Below are positions 1 through 8,277 of a stretch of 64,000 bases of DNA, piece after piece; the first letter of the stretch is position 1; each line of letters begins with the position of its first letter. Location: positions 62,001 through 126,000 of the forward strand of contig CAZUNG010000003.1 in the NCBI GenBank assembly GCA_964621905.1, given 5' to 3'. The stretch comes from Ruminococcus_G sp964621905 (GTDB taxonomy: Bacteria; Bacillota; Clostridia; Lachnospirales; Lachnospiraceae). A model generated the notes under the pieces. It worked only from the letters and a program-made list of their open reading frames with translations. It was not told the origin of the DNA and searched no databases. A program made the position numbers and the translations under genes.

Positions 1-633
1 TCCTTGAACCAGAGTGCCAAGGAACTCGGTATGTATGGTTATGCGGCAGAAGAAGCATCGGGGGAGTCACCGGCAGGAGGACTCAAAGGAGGGGTCTGTG
101 CATCTTATGCAGCGTCAAAGCTGCCTGAGGAACCGCGGACAGAGGTGTCGCTGAGGGGGTCTTCTTATCGGGAACATATCGTGGAATTAAAAGCAGCGGG
201 TGTATATCACTGTCCGGTTTCATTTTTGGGGATTTCCCGGATGAAGTTTAAGGCCAGTGCCCGGGTTCATGCGTGGACCGGCTATCAGGCAGATGAAGAT
301 GAACATGCGGGCAAATTTGAAGAAATGGTCTATATTACAGACCGCAGGACGGTTTATCATACATACGTGGACTGTTCTCATCTGCAGCTGATCATTTTCT
401 GTACTGATTTACGCAGGGTAAAAGATCAGCGCAATGAAAATGGAGGAAAATATCATGCGTGTCCGTTTTGCACTGGGGATATAGGAAATGCTGCGCTGTA
501 TATTACGCCGCAGGGAGACCGTTATCATGCAGCCCCTTCCTGCTCAGCCCTGAAAAGAACAGGGAAACTTGTTAAAAAATCAGAGGCAAAAGGACTTTCC
601 CTCTGCAGCCGCTGTGCATTGAGAGGAGCGTGA
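1..633 (+). CDS. C-terminal part of a tad-locus pilus protein with Cys motifs (5' partial)
   Basis: The reading frame is open at base 1 and ends at 633, so the N-terminus lies outside the window; the TTG at base 4 is not a convincing start. I recognise the tail as the type found at the end of TadE-like pilus proteins in clostridial tad clusters, which fits the prepilin peptidase 4 bases downstream. The C-terminal 100 residues hold two related units, each with a tyrosine-histidine pair followed by a cysteine (VYHTYVDC and RYHAAPSC) and then a CxxC-type pair (CPFC, CSRC). This could be a small metal- or disulfide-stabilised extracellular domain (inference). The assignment as TadE-like is from context and memory of the family; the missing N-terminus prevents proof. 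Confidence 0.6.
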   Translation, partial: SLNQSAKELGMYGYAAEEASGESPAGGLKGGVCASYAASKLPEEPRTEVSLRGSSYREHIVELKAAGVYHCPVSFLGISRMKFKASARVHAWTGYQADEDEHAGKFEEMVYITDRRTVYHTYVDCSHLQLIIFCTDLRRVKDQRNENGGKYHACPFCTGDIGNAALYITPQGDRYHAAPSCSALKRTGKLVKKSEAKGLSLCSRCALRGA

Positions 634-637
634 AAAG

Positions 638-1054
638 ATGGATACGGTACAGGGAATGTTGCTGGTGTTTCTTGTAATCAATACAATATATGATCTGAGA
701 TGCCGTAAAGTTCTGCTCTGGTCTGTTTTCGTGTTTCTGATCACGGGGGTCTGCGGTGCATGCCTTTTGGAACAGAAAGAACTGCTGCCGCTTTTTGCCG
801 GGCTGCTGCCGGGAGTGCTGCTTCTTTTGATGGGAAGACTGACAGATGGCGCCTTCGGCTGCGGAGACGGCTTTGTGGTGTGCGTGACAGGTATTTATCT
901 GGGATTCTGGATGACATGCGAGGTTGTCCTATCGGCATTATTTCTATCAGCACTTTGGGGAATCATTCAGATAGTGATATTAAGAAAAGGAAAAAATCAG
1001 GAGTTTCCGTGGATTCCTTTCCTGATGATGGCATATGCGGGGAGGTTGTTGTGA
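638..1054 (+). CDS. Prepilin peptidase (A24 family, TadV/CpaA-like)
   Basis: A 138-residue integral membrane aspartyl protease of the A24 family, expected to cleave the leader of type IVb (Flp) prepilins at the membrane. It is of the short kind lacking the N-methyltransferase domain. Visible catalytic signatures are the first aspartate in YDLRCRKV (D19) and the GxGD motif in FGCGDG (D77). Four or five hydrophobic segments span the rest. A GAGAGGA ribosome site lies about 10 bases before the ATG. The stop codon overlaps the ATG of the next gene (ATGA), so it is translationally coupled to the TadE-like gene. Together with the flanking genes it marks a tad pilus operon. Confidence 0.88.
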   Translation: MDTVQGMLLVFLVINTIYDLRCRKVLLWSVFVFLITGVCGACLLEQKELLPLFAGLLPGVLLLLMGRLTDGAFGCGDGFVVCVTGIYLGFWMTCEVVLSALFLSALWGIIQIVILRKGKNQEFPWIPFLMMAYAGRLL

Positions 1055-1497
1055 TGGGAAGCAAAAGAGAACAGATGGACAAGGGGAGTATAACGGCAGA
1101 AGCAGCGTTTGTGGTACCTCTTGTGCTGATGGTCGTTTTTTTGTCAGTGCTGCTGGCATTTTACGTTCATAACCGGGCATGGTATACGGCTGCCGCTGCG
1201 GAAAGTGTGCTGACAGCATCCTCAGTGGGTGTAAGGAAACATGCAGGGACTGAGAAAATACTCAATGAAAAAATGGAAGAACGGATGAAGAAACAGGGAT
1301 TTCCAATTCGCAGCTTGTCATTTCGTACAACGGCACGAAATGACAGCGTAACAGCCGAGGTGAAAGCAGCTGCAGGTAAAACGTATGGAGGCGGAGGATG
1401 GAAATTTCACGCGCAGGAGATGGCCCGCATAATAAAACCAGTGGTATTTATCCGCAGAATTCAGGGAATATCTGCATTTGTGGAGGAGGAAAGATGA
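1054..1497 (+). CDS. TadE-like pilus assembly protein
   Basis: A 147-residue protein with the hallmark TadE N-terminus: a short charged stretch, then GSITAEAAFVVPLVLM, a glutamate-containing start of a single hydrophobic helix as in class III pilin-like proteins. The rest is predicted outside the membrane. A longer open frame extends upstream to 760, but it runs through the prepilin peptidase gene in another frame. The ATG at 1054 is preferred because it overlaps the upstream stop (ATGA) and starts just before the TadE signature. Its own stop overlaps the next ATG in the same way. TadE proteins are minor pseudopilins of Flp pili; here it sits in the operon with the peptidase and an FHA protein. 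Confidence 0.82.
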   Translation: MGSKREQMDKGSITAEAAFVVPLVLMVVFLSVLLAFYVHNRAWYTAAAAESVLTASSVGVRKHAGTEKILNEKMEERMKKQGFPIRSLSFRTTARNDSVTAEVKAAAGKTYGGGGWKFHAQEMARIIKPVVFIRRIQGISAFVEEER

Positions 1498-2804
1498 AGG
1501 TTACCTACAAAAGGGATTATCATCACAGCTACCTGATTCTGACAGAGGATACCGCGCCCGATTGTGAGTCGTATCCTGTGCGTATGCTTTTGAGCGGCCT
1601 GATTTCAGGAATTTTGCCGTGTAAAGTTCACCATATTGATAATCAGCTTCTGTTTTATTATGATATTACTTCAAGCCAATCGTTAGCCTCAGCCTATGAT
1701 TCCAGAAAATTGAGAAAAGAAGAATTAACGTTACTCTTGAATGCATTACTGAAAACAATGGAAGAAATGGAGGCTTTTCTGCTCAGCCCATCGGGACTTT
1801 TGCTGTTGCCGGACTATATCTTTATAAATGCCGCAGAGGAAGCCGGGTTTTGTTACTGGCCCGGTGGGTGGGACGGAGAACATGAAAATATGAGGGAGTT
1901 TGCAGAATACCTGCTTCCCCAAATTGACCATTGTGATCAGCAAGCGGTCGTTATGGGATATCATTTTTACAGAAAAACCAGGGAAGGCCAGTTATGCCCT
2001 GAAGAAATGCGAAAAGAGATGTATCAAAGTCAGCCGGAGGTCCGGAAAGAAAAAGAACACCAGGAACGTGTACAGGCGTTGCCGTCAGATGATGAAATAC
2101 TGGAGAAAGAGCGAATACAGCGGCAGAAACTTCTGGAGGAGATGACGGGGTCTGAGGAAAAGGTGAGAAAGTCTCACCCTGTACGTACTGCATTGTGTAC
2201 AGTTGGAGGTGGCCTGCTGATTTTTGTATCTCTCTGTCTGTTTAAAAACCGGTATTTCTCCTGGCAGGTAGCTGCGGCTACGGCTGGATTGACGGGAATT
2301 GTCACGGCCTTGGGGATAGGCTTCCATGCATTAAAAAAAATAAGGGATAAGAAAGCAGCGCCGGTCAATGATGGGCTGGAGAGTTCCTTTCGCATTCCGG
2401 ACACGGATCTGGACAGTGAGGAGTACATATCAGAGAACTTATCAGAACGTCTGCTAAGCGAAGAGAATCAGACATGTCTGCTGTATCATGAAAAAGAAGA
2501 AGGGGCGGCAAAACTTCTGCCGGTTTCACCGGTTGGCGGAAAGGAGATTCTGTTAGAACATGGAATTACTGTTTTTGGAAAACTGGAAGGAGCGGTGGAT
2601 GTCATGCTCGACCATCCGACGGTCAGTCGTCTTCATGCAAAAATTGTCTGCGATGGAAGTTGTACCGTATATGATATGAATTCTAAAAACGGTACTTATG
2701 TAAACAATGAAGCTGTTGCAGGAGAAGCGGGATATGAAATGCAGGATGGAGATATTCTCACGTTTGCCAATCTTACTTACCGCTTGCAGTTTTTAAAAGA
2801 ATGA
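1494..2804 (+). CDS. DUF6382 and FHA domain protein of the tad locus
   Basis: A 436-residue protein starting at the ATG that overlaps the TadE stop. The N-terminal 170 residues look like the DUF6382 domain that accompanies clostridial tad genes. A charged region follows, then two hydrophobic segments (about residues 230-285), and a C-terminal FHA domain. The FHA part shows a strand ending in TVFGK, the DHPTVSRLHAKI loop with the conserved Ser-x-x-His, and SKNGTYVN. FHA domains bind phosphothreonine, so the protein may link pilus assembly to Ser/Thr kinase signalling (inference). It is the last gene of the overlapping chain; the rhomboid gene follows after 80 bases. Confidence 0.85.
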   Translation: MKVTYKRDYHHSYLILTEDTAPDCESYPVRMLLSGLISGILPCKVHHIDNQLLFYYDITSSQSLASAYDSRKLRKEELTLLLNALLKTMEEMEAFLLSPSGLLLLPDYIFINAAEEAGFCYWPGGWDGEHENMREFAEYLLPQIDHCDQQAVVMGYHFYRKTREGQLCPEEMRKEMYQSQPEVRKEKEHQERVQALPSDDEILEKERIQRQKLLEEMTGSEEKVRKSHPVRTALCTVGGGLLIFVSLCLFKNRYFSWQVAAATAGLTGIVTALGIGFHALKKIRDKKAAPVNDGLESSFRIPDTDLDSEEYISENLSERLLSEENQTCLLYHEKEEGAAKLLPVSPVGGKEILLEHGITVFGKLEGAVDVMLDHPTVSRLHAKIVCDGSCTVYDMNSKNGTYVNNEAVAGEAGYEMQDGDILTFANLTYRLQFLKE

Positions 2805-2884
2805 ACTATAATGATGGACAAAGTTGGGTATGACTGACGCTGAAAGGTTATTTGAAGAAATAAAAAGAAAAGGCGGGAAGAAAA

Positions 2885-3520
2885 TTGACGGAAGTTCAGT
2901 ATCAGATGAATGAGGATGCCATTGACCGAATGAGAAAGCGGCCGAAAAACTGGGCAAATATCATAATGGTTGCCGCTAATATTCTGGTATTTCTGATGGT
3001 GGAGCTGACTGGAAGCAGTGAAGATACATCGCATATGATTGCATGGGGAGCCGCCTATACACCGCTGATCAGTGACGGGCAGTTCTATCGGTTATTCACC
3101 TGTATGTTTCTGCATTTTGGTTTTGAACATCTGTTTAATAATATGATCCTCCTGGTATTTATAGGAGATTACCTGGAGCGTTACGTAGGAAAATTCCGCT
3201 ACCTGGCAGTTTACCTCATTGGCGGTCTTGGCGGCAGCGTGGCTTCGTATGTATTTAATGTCCGGTCCGGCAGCGCTGTGGTATCAGCGGGAGCCTCCGG
3301 AGCAGTTTTTGCAATCATTGGAGCGATGCTTTATCTTGTCATACGAAATAAAGGCAGGTTGGAAGATCTTTCACTGCAAAGGCTTCTGCTGATGGCAGCG
3401 CTGTCTATTTATTTCGGATTTGCCTCCGGGGGTGTGGACAATGCTGCCCACATCGGAGGCTTGATGTGCGGTTTGCTCATATGTACCCTGGTTTATCGCA
3501 AGCCGGTTACTGGAAGGTAA
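2885..3520 (+). CDS. Rhomboid family intramembrane serine protease
   Basis: A 211-residue polytopic membrane protein of the rhomboid family, which cleaves transmembrane substrates inside the bilayer. The catalytic dyad is visible: serine 138 in GASGAVF and histidine 189 in AAHIGG. The conserved HxxxN (H82 to N86) of the second core helix is also present. About six transmembrane segments follow a cytoplasmic N-terminus. The start is probably the TTG at 2885, which has a GGCGGGAAG ribosome site at a good distance; the in-frame ATG at 2906 is the alternative. Its end overlaps the convergent histidine kinase gene by 14 bases. Its substrate is unknown; proximity to the pilus genes is suggestive only. 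Confidence 0.88.
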   Translation: MTEVQYQMNEDAIDRMRKRPKNWANIIMVAANILVFLMVELTGSSEDTSHMIAWGAAYTPLISDGQFYRLFTCMFLHFGFEHLFNNMILLVFIGDYLERYVGKFRYLAVYLIGGLGGSVASYVFNVRSGSAVVSAGASGAVFAIIGAMLYLVIRNKGRLEDLSLQRLLLMAALSIYFGFASGGVDNAAHIGGLMCGLLICTLVYRKPVTGR

Positions 3521-4253
3521 TCGGGAGGCGGATCGTAAATATGGAGCCGCCTTCTTCCGGCACAGAGGCTTCGATTGTGCCGCCGTGAGCTTCAATGATG
3601 TTTTTGGAGATTGCAAGTCCGAGTCCCGTGCCATTCTTTTTATGTGTGACAAAGAAATCGAACAGGGTTTCCAAATATTCATCGGGGATTCCGGGACCAT
3701 TGTCCTGAACTTGTATTGTGACTTCGTTCACGTCAGCGGTCAGGCAGATGGTTATCTTGCCTCCCGATTCGCAAAGTGCTTCAGATGAATTCCTGATGAG
3801 GTTCAGGAACACCTGCTGCAGGCGGTTGCGGTCAATAAGAAAAGGAGGGATGGCACCTTCTTTTTTTAAATGGATGGAAATGTTTTTCTCGGAAAGAGAC
3901 GGTGCTGTGCTGGCAATTACTGTTTTCAGAATAGAAAGGACACTGACCTCCTCACGATCTAACTTCTGTGAATTATTATATGCAGACAGATTTTCCAGCA
4001 ATGCACGTAGAAAATGCATATTTTCCGTAATCTCCGACCAGTAATTGTAGGACTTTATTTCGGGATGGGTAGAAACCAGAAGCTGCAGAAAGCTGTTGAT
4101 CAGTGTGACCGGGTTGCGTATTTCATGACTGACCATGGACAGTTGAAGCTGGTTTTGTTCATTCATGATATTGCAGACCTGCATGGCCTGAGGACTTTCC
4201 TGGCATAATTGCCTGATTTTTAACTGTTCTTCTTTAGATAACATCATTTTCAC
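3507..4253 (-). CDS. Soluble sensor histidine kinase
   Basis: A 248-residue cytoplasmic histidine kinase without transmembrane or PAS segments. It contains a short helical N-terminus, a HisKA dimerisation domain with the phospho-acceptor H43 in SHEIRNP, and a HATPase domain with an N box (NLIRNSSEAL), a G1 box (DNGPGIP) and a G2 box (GTGLGLAIS). No response regulator gene is adjacent, so it is an orphan kinase in this window. The start has a GAGGTG ribosome site just upstream on the minus strand. Its 3' end overlaps the rhomboid gene. Signal and partner cannot be inferred. The ArcB/KinB-like arrangement of a lone kinase core is common among sporulation-type kinases in clostridia, but there is no direct evidence here. 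Confidence 0.85.
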   Translation of the reverse strand: MKMMLSKEEQLKIRQLCQESPQAMQVCNIMNEQNQLQLSMVSHEIRNPVTLINSFLQLLVSTHPEIKSYNYWSEITENMHFLRALLENLSAYNNSQKLDREEVSVLSILKTVIASTAPSLSEKNISIHLKKEGAIPPFLIDRNRLQQVFLNLIRNSSEALCESGGKITICLTADVNEVTIQVQDNGPGIPDEYLETLFDFFVTHKKNGTGLGLAISKNIIEAHGGTIEASVPEEGGSIFTIRLPITFQ

Positions 4254-4382
4254 CTCTCATACAGTAGTTTAGCATTAGATTTTTTAAATAGCAAACAATA
4301 TTATGTTGCAAATTTCTCCAAAATGCGACACAATAGAAAAAAGAACATTTTCTTTTATAAGAATATTAGGAGGGTGCTATTG

Positions 4383-4793
4383 ATGGCAGAGTGTATTTTT
4401 TGTAAAATTGCAAATGGAGATATTCCATCGGCAACGTTGTATGAGGATGATCGGTTCAGGGTGATCCTGGATCTTGGACCAGCCAGCAGAGGTCATGCAC
4501 TGATCTTACCGAAAGAGCATTATGCAAACATTTATGAGATACCGGAAGAACTGGCAGCCGACGCAATGATTCTTGCGAAGAAGATGGCATCAGTTATGAC
4601 AACGGCGCTCGAATGTACCGGATTTAATCTGGTTCAGAACAATGGTCAGGCAGCTGGTCAGACAGTGTTTCACTTTCATGTGCATTTAATTCCGCGTTAT
4701 GAGAATGATGGGGTAAAGCTTGGCTGGAAAATGGGCGAGCTTACGGATGCTGATAAGGAAGAAATCTTAACCGAAATAAAAAACGGGATATAG
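4383..4793 (+). CDS. HIT family nucleotide-binding hydrolase
   Basis: A 136-residue histidine triad protein of the HINT/Hit branch, expected to hydrolyse adenosine phosphoramidates or dinucleoside polyphosphates in the cytoplasm. The catalytic triad HFHVHL (H97, H99, H101) is intact. Near the N-terminus CIFCKI gives the usual Cys pair of the Hit subgroup. The frame is open from 4323, but the ATG at 4383 is chosen because it is preceded by AGGAGGG at good spacing and starts exactly at the conserved MAECIFCKI. The length matches the family. Confidence 0.93.
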   Translation: MAECIFCKIANGDIPSATLYEDDRFRVILDLGPASRGHALILPKEHYANIYEIPEELAADAMILAKKMASVMTTALECTGFNLVQNNGQAAGQTVFHFHVHLIPRYENDGVKLGWKMGELTDADKEEILTEIKNGI

Positions 4794-4812
4794 TGATCAG
4801 AGGGGGATGGCA

Positions 4813-5316
4813 ATGAATTTGTCACGATTCAATGAAATTTATGATCAGTACTATCTCATGGTGATGAAAGTAGCTTACAATGTTTTGCGTGATTATCATT
4901 ATGCGCAGGATATTTGTCAGGAAGTGTTTGTATTACTGTACCTCAAGCGTGATATTTTAGATGAAGAATACATTAAGCCATGGCTGTTGGTCAATGCGAA
5001 AAGAAAAGCAATCGACTTACAGAGAAAGAAATATTATGGCCGGGAGTTCTGCGAAGAGGGAATATCGCTTGAACGTGGTACAGGAGAAAATATTGAAAAT
5101 GATTATGTACGGAAAGAATTCCAGAGTACAATTCTTGAAGCGTTGCAGAAAAAGGACAGGCAGTGGTACGAAATCTTCTTTCGGGTAACCGTTGAGGGTG
5201 AAAGCCAGAAATCGGTTGCTGAAGATTTGGGTATCAGCCTGTCCAATCTGAGAATTAAACTTCATCGCGCTAAAGTTTGGATGCGGAATATGTTTTTGGA
5301 CGAGTATAAAAGTTGA
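4813..5316 (+). CDS. RNA polymerase sigma-70 family factor (ECF-like)
   Basis: A 167-residue sigma factor with region 2 (YYLMVMKVAYNVLRDYHYAQDICQ onwards, residues 10-60) and region 4 (QKSVAEDLGISLSNLRIKLHRA, residues 135-160) but no regions 1 or 3, as in ECF factors. It directs polymerase to a small regulon and is usually held by a membrane anti-sigma protein. Two in-frame ATGs occur at 4807 and 4813; the second is preferred because the GAGGGGG ribosome site touches the first. A likely partner, the DUF4367 membrane protein at 6520, lies on the same strand but is separated by an inverted murG. Confidence 0.85.
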   Translation: MNLSRFNEIYDQYYLMVMKVAYNVLRDYHYAQDICQEVFVLLYLKRDILDEEYIKPWLLVNAKRKAIDLQRKKYYGREFCEEGISLERGTGENIENDYVRKEFQSTILEALQKKDRQWYEIFFRVTVEGESQKSVAEDLGISLSNLRIKLHRAKVWMRNMFLDEYKS

Positions 5317-5332
5317 TGATGTTGTGATCGTC

Positions 5333-6400
5333 TTATTTGATTCGGCATTCTTCAATCAGCTGCAGAATTTTTTCAATTGAATTCATTTCCTGATTTTTTG
5401 ACATTGCCTCGATATAGGACTGACGATTATGATGAAGTTCGGTAATCGCATTATAAAGTGTATTATCGGTAATTTGTTCTTCTTCCAGTACCATACTGTA
5501 GCCAAGCCGTTCAAAGGAACGGGCATTTAAGATCTGGTCTCCGCGGCTGGCTTTGGCAGAGAGAGGAATCAAAAGATTCGGCTTTTTAAGAGCACTGATT
5601 TCACAGATTGCATTTGCTCCGGCGCGTGATATCACGATGTCTGCGAGGGCAAATAAATCGGCTAATTCTTTTTTAATGTACTCATATTGTACATAACCTG
5701 AGATATTCTGAAGGGACTTATCAAGTTTATCCTTACCGCAAAGGTGAACCACCTGAAAGCTTTTCAAAAGCTGCGGTAATATCCGGCGGACAGCGTCATT
5801 AACCGCTGTTGCCCCGAGACTGCCGCCGATGATCATGATGATTGGTTTATCGGTGGAGAGTCCCGTAAATTCAAGAGCTGCGATACGGTTTCCGTTCATC
5901 AGCTCCTGACGAATGGGAGTTCCTGTCAGCACTGCTTTATCGGGCGGCAGCTGGGATACGGTCTCCGGAAAGTTGCAGCAGACTTTTACTGCGGAAGGAA
6001 TACACAACTTATTGGCGAGGCCTGGTGTCATATCAGATTCATGTATGATGGCAGGTATTTTTCGGTGCTTCGCTGCAATCACAACCGGGACTGATACGAA
6101 ACCGCCTTTGGAAAAGACAATATCCGGTTTTAGTTTCTTTAAAAGCTTTTTGGCTTCCCCGTAGCCTTTTAATACTTTGAAGGGATCAGAAAAGTTTTTA
6201 GGGTCAAAATATCTTCTCAGTTTCCCGGAAGAAATCCCGTAATATGGGATGCCCAGTTCTTCTATTAGTTTTTTCTCAATACCGTCATAGGAACCAATGT
6301 AGGAAATCTGGTAGCCGCGTTCTTGCAGGCGTGGCAGCATGGCAATATTTGGTGTGACATGGCCGGCCGTGCCGCCACCGGTGAGTACAATGTGCTTCAT
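5333..6400 (-). CDS. murG: MurG, lipid II-forming N-acetylglucosaminyltransferase
   Basis: A 355-residue GT28 glycosyltransferase that adds GlcNAc from UDP-GlcNAc to lipid I, giving lipid II at the inner face of the membrane. The N-terminal glycine-rich loop TGGGTAGHVTPN, the SKGGFVSVPV segment, the C-terminal domain GGSLGA motif and the ISRAGANAICE nucleotide-binding motif are all present. Length is normal. In most bacteria murG lies in the division and cell wall cluster; here it stands alone and is inverted between a sigma factor gene and a DUF4367 gene. A GGAGG ribosome site precedes the ATG on the minus strand. It is convergent with the sigma factor gene, with 16 bases between the stops. 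Confidence 0.95.
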   Translation of the reverse strand: MKHIVLTGGGTAGHVTPNIAMLPRLQERGYQISYIGSYDGIEKKLIEELGIPYYGISSGKLRRYFDPKNFSDPFKVLKGYGEAKKLLKKLKPDIVFSKGGFVSVPVVIAAKHRKIPAIIHESDMTPGLANKLCIPSAVKVCCNFPETVSQLPPDKAVLTGTPIRQELMNGNRIAALEFTGLSTDKPIIMIIGGSLGATAVNDAVRRILPQLLKSFQVVHLCGKDKLDKSLQNISGYVQYEYIKKELADLFALADIVISRAGANAICEISALKKPNLLIPLSAKASRGDQILNARSFERLGYSMVLEEEQITDNTLYNAITELHHNRQSYIEAMSKNQEMNSIEKILQLIEECRIK

Positions 6401-6519
6401 GGAATAACCTCCTGATGTTCATTACGGCAAAGACACCTGCTTTAACCGCTTAATTTATTATTATCCCAAGGGATGGAAAAGTCAAGGAATTCCATAATCG
6501 TGAAGGAGTTTAAGGTTTG

Positions 6520-7296
6520 ATGAAGTTAAAAAAACAAAAATTACTAGTTGATGCAATGCAAGATGCTTTTTTGGATGAAGCAAAACAGATAGAGGAAGAA
6601 ATCAAGGATGTTCAGTTGAGTGAAAATCCTATAGATAAAGAGAAATTGCGGACTGCTATTTTGACAGAAGCGATTGAGACTGAACAGAAGGAGAATCCCA
6701 GACCAAAAAGAAAGCCAATGCCAAAAAAGATTGGTCAGTGGGCTGCTATTTTGGTAATGTGTATGGTAGGTATCTTTGGATTTTCCATGACAAGTCAGGG
6801 TAACAGGATCTTTCTGGTGAATAAGGTTGAAGAGTTTTTTGGCAACAAAGTGAATATTCAGATTGATAATAAAGAGGCAATTTCTAATAAAATTATAGAA
6901 GAAGACGTAAAAGATAGTCTTGAGAAAGAACTAGAAATAAGTGTTCCCATCTTTTATTATATGCCAGAAGGGATGAAGTATTTGAGACATGAAACCTATC
7001 CAGAGGTCGAAGTTGCAACCATTTACTATCAGTATGGCGATGATAATATCATTACATTCCAAATGTCTGGCAATAATGAAAATTTTGCAGAAGGCACCAG
7101 CATTGATGGTATATTAACTGATTCTTTATACCTGTCAAGTGAAGATTTGCAAGTAGATATTTGGACACTTGCAAACAAAGTTAATGATAAAAAGGCGTAC
7201 TGTGCTCAATGGATATATAAAAATACTTATTGCGTATTACAAGGGATAATTGAACGCGAAGAATTAGAAAAAATGTTAGAGGAGATGTATTATTAA
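6520..7296 (+). CDS. DUF4367-type membrane protein, possible anti-sigma factor
   Basis: A 258-residue single-pass protein: a charged cytoplasmic N-terminus of about 70 residues, one transmembrane helix (about 73-92, IGQWAAILVMCMVGIFGF), and an extracytoplasmic part that resembles DUF4367, with a VPIFYYMPEGMKYLRHE stretch. Such proteins commonly sit directly after an ECF sigma gene and act as its anti-sigma partner. The only sigma gene nearby is at 4813, beyond an inverted murG. A GAAGGAG ribosome site serves either TTG 6517 or ATG 6520; the ATG is taken here. This gene and the next are noticeably richer in A and T than their neighbours. The anti-sigma role is inference from architecture. Confidence 0.65.
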   Translation: MKLKKQKLLVDAMQDAFLDEAKQIEEEIKDVQLSENPIDKEKLRTAILTEAIETEQKENPRPKRKPMPKKIGQWAAILVMCMVGIFGFSMTSQGNRIFLVNKVEEFFGNKVNIQIDNKEAISNKIIEEDVKDSLEKELEISVPIFYYMPEGMKYLRHETYPEVEVATIYYQYGDDNIITFQMSGNNENFAEGTSIDGILTDSLYLSSEDLQVDIWTLANKVNDKKAYCAQWIYKNTYCVLQGIIEREELEKMLEEMYY

Positions 7297-7371
7297 TGTA
7301 ATAATTTATTCTTTATCACGTATTCTTGGCGTAATGTAAGAGAGCAAATCTTGAATGAAGGGAGGGACAAA

Positions 7372-7872
7372 ATGAAAAGACAAAGATTTAAGAAATTTGC
7401 TGCAGCTCTGCTGAGTGGAATTATGATGGTATCCTGTTTGATGGTAAATGTGTATGCTGAGGATGAGCTGGAAGAAATAATTGTTCCAAGTTATCATACG
7501 ACAACAGAGACAGAGACGGAGGTATCAGCGACCAGTCAGACGTTAGTAAAAGGCGCGTATTTGGCTGGAGGTACAGTAAAATTGGGTATTAATGGTGGGG
7601 GATCGATAAGCATTTACGGCTCCACTACCGCATACAGTACATGCGATATGCTTTATTTGAACATTTATCTGGAAAGATCAACAAATGGGACTTCTTGGTC
7701 ATCTTATGATTCATGGAGTTATACAAAAGCAAGCGCATCCTCACTGACTAAATCGTTTAACACAACAGTTCCGACAGGGTATTATTACCGCTTACGTGGG
7801 TATCACGCGGCAAAAGAGGGAAGCACAAAAGAAAGCACTTCAACAGCAACAAGTGGAAAATATGTTGGTTAA
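7372..7872 (+). CDS. Secreted protein of unknown function (about 166 residues)
   Basis: Begins with a clear Sec signal peptide: MKRQRFKKFAAALL, a hydrophobic core and a VYAED cleavage region near residue 26. The mature part is rich in Ser, Thr, Tyr and Gly, with beta-strand character (GGSISIYGSTTAY, WSSYDSWSYTK, GYYYRLRGYHAA). The pattern resembles DUF6147-like secreted proteins of Lachnospiraceae, but that name is tentative. A GGAGGG ribosome site 5 bases before the ATG fixes the start over the upstream in-frame TTG at 7351. It follows the DUF4367 gene by 75 bases and may belong to the same sigma-controlled unit. There are no cell wall sorting or lipoprotein signals. Confidence 0.7.
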   Translation: MKRQRFKKFAAALLSGIMMVSCLMVNVYAEDELEEIIVPSYHTTTETETEVSATSQTLVKGAYLAGGTVKLGINGGGSISIYGSTTAYSTCDMLYLNIYLERSTNGTSWSSYDSWSYTKASASSLTKSFNTTVPTGYYYRLRGYHAAKEGSTKESTSTATSGKYVG

Positions 7873-8148
7873 AATCAACTGCTGGCATCCCACCATCTTC
7901 CAAAAAACATTAAAAAAGAATCTTACATTACAAAAGAGAAAGAGATGAGATGGGATAGGATGCCATGTAACCCGTTAACCTATTATTTAAAAACCAAGAA
8001 AAATAATCGAAATGCAGGGTTCTCTGACAGTTCTGTTTTTCTGCCATAAAAGACAACTGAATAGATAACTGGAATCCTGGAGATGCTATCGGTATCATGT
8101 ATGATGTACCGGAGTGTTCAAAAAAATTAATTTAAAATGCAAGGTTCA
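7873..8148. other. Noncoding stretch with a split inverted repeat
   Basis: No convincing gene between the secreted protein and the beta-CASP gene. Directly after the stop lies an interrupted inverted repeat: TGGCATCC plus CCATCT (7883-7898) pairs with AGATGG plus GGATGCCA (7948-7965) around an A-rich loop of about 49 bases. It lacks a T-tract, so it is not a standard terminator; it may stabilise the mRNA end. The rest is AT-rich with nothing recognisable. Confidence 0.45.
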
Positions 8149-8184
8149 CCCCCTGTACACAGCCCCGTGTACAGGGGGCTTTTC
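8149..8184 (+). terminator. Rho-independent terminator
   Basis: Perfect 12-bp stem CCCCCTGTACAC (8149-8160) with GTGTACAGGGGG (8167-8178), a 6-base loop AGCCCC, followed by CTTTTCC. It would end transcripts coming from the DUF4367/secreted protein unit. Confidence 0.8.
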
Positions 8185-8187
8185 CGT

Positions 8188-8216
8188 TTGTGTTTTTGGC
8201 GCACAGGCGGTATAAT
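8188..8216 (+). promoter_or_regulatory. Sigma-A-like promoter of the beta-CASP gene
   Basis: TTGTGT (8188-8193), 17-base spacer, TATAAT (8211-8216). It sits between the terminator and the ribosome site AAGGGGG (8264-8270) of the next gene. Called from consensus only. Confidence 0.55.
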
Positions 8217-8277
8217 GAAGGCATACATTATAATACTGACCAGACTGAAATTAGGAGTCGGCTAAGGGGGTTTGTTA

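Noticed and set aside
760..1053. Upstream extension of the TadE-like frame
   Set aside because: It lies inside the prepilin peptidase gene; the ATG at 1054 overlaps the stop codon and starts the TadE signature.
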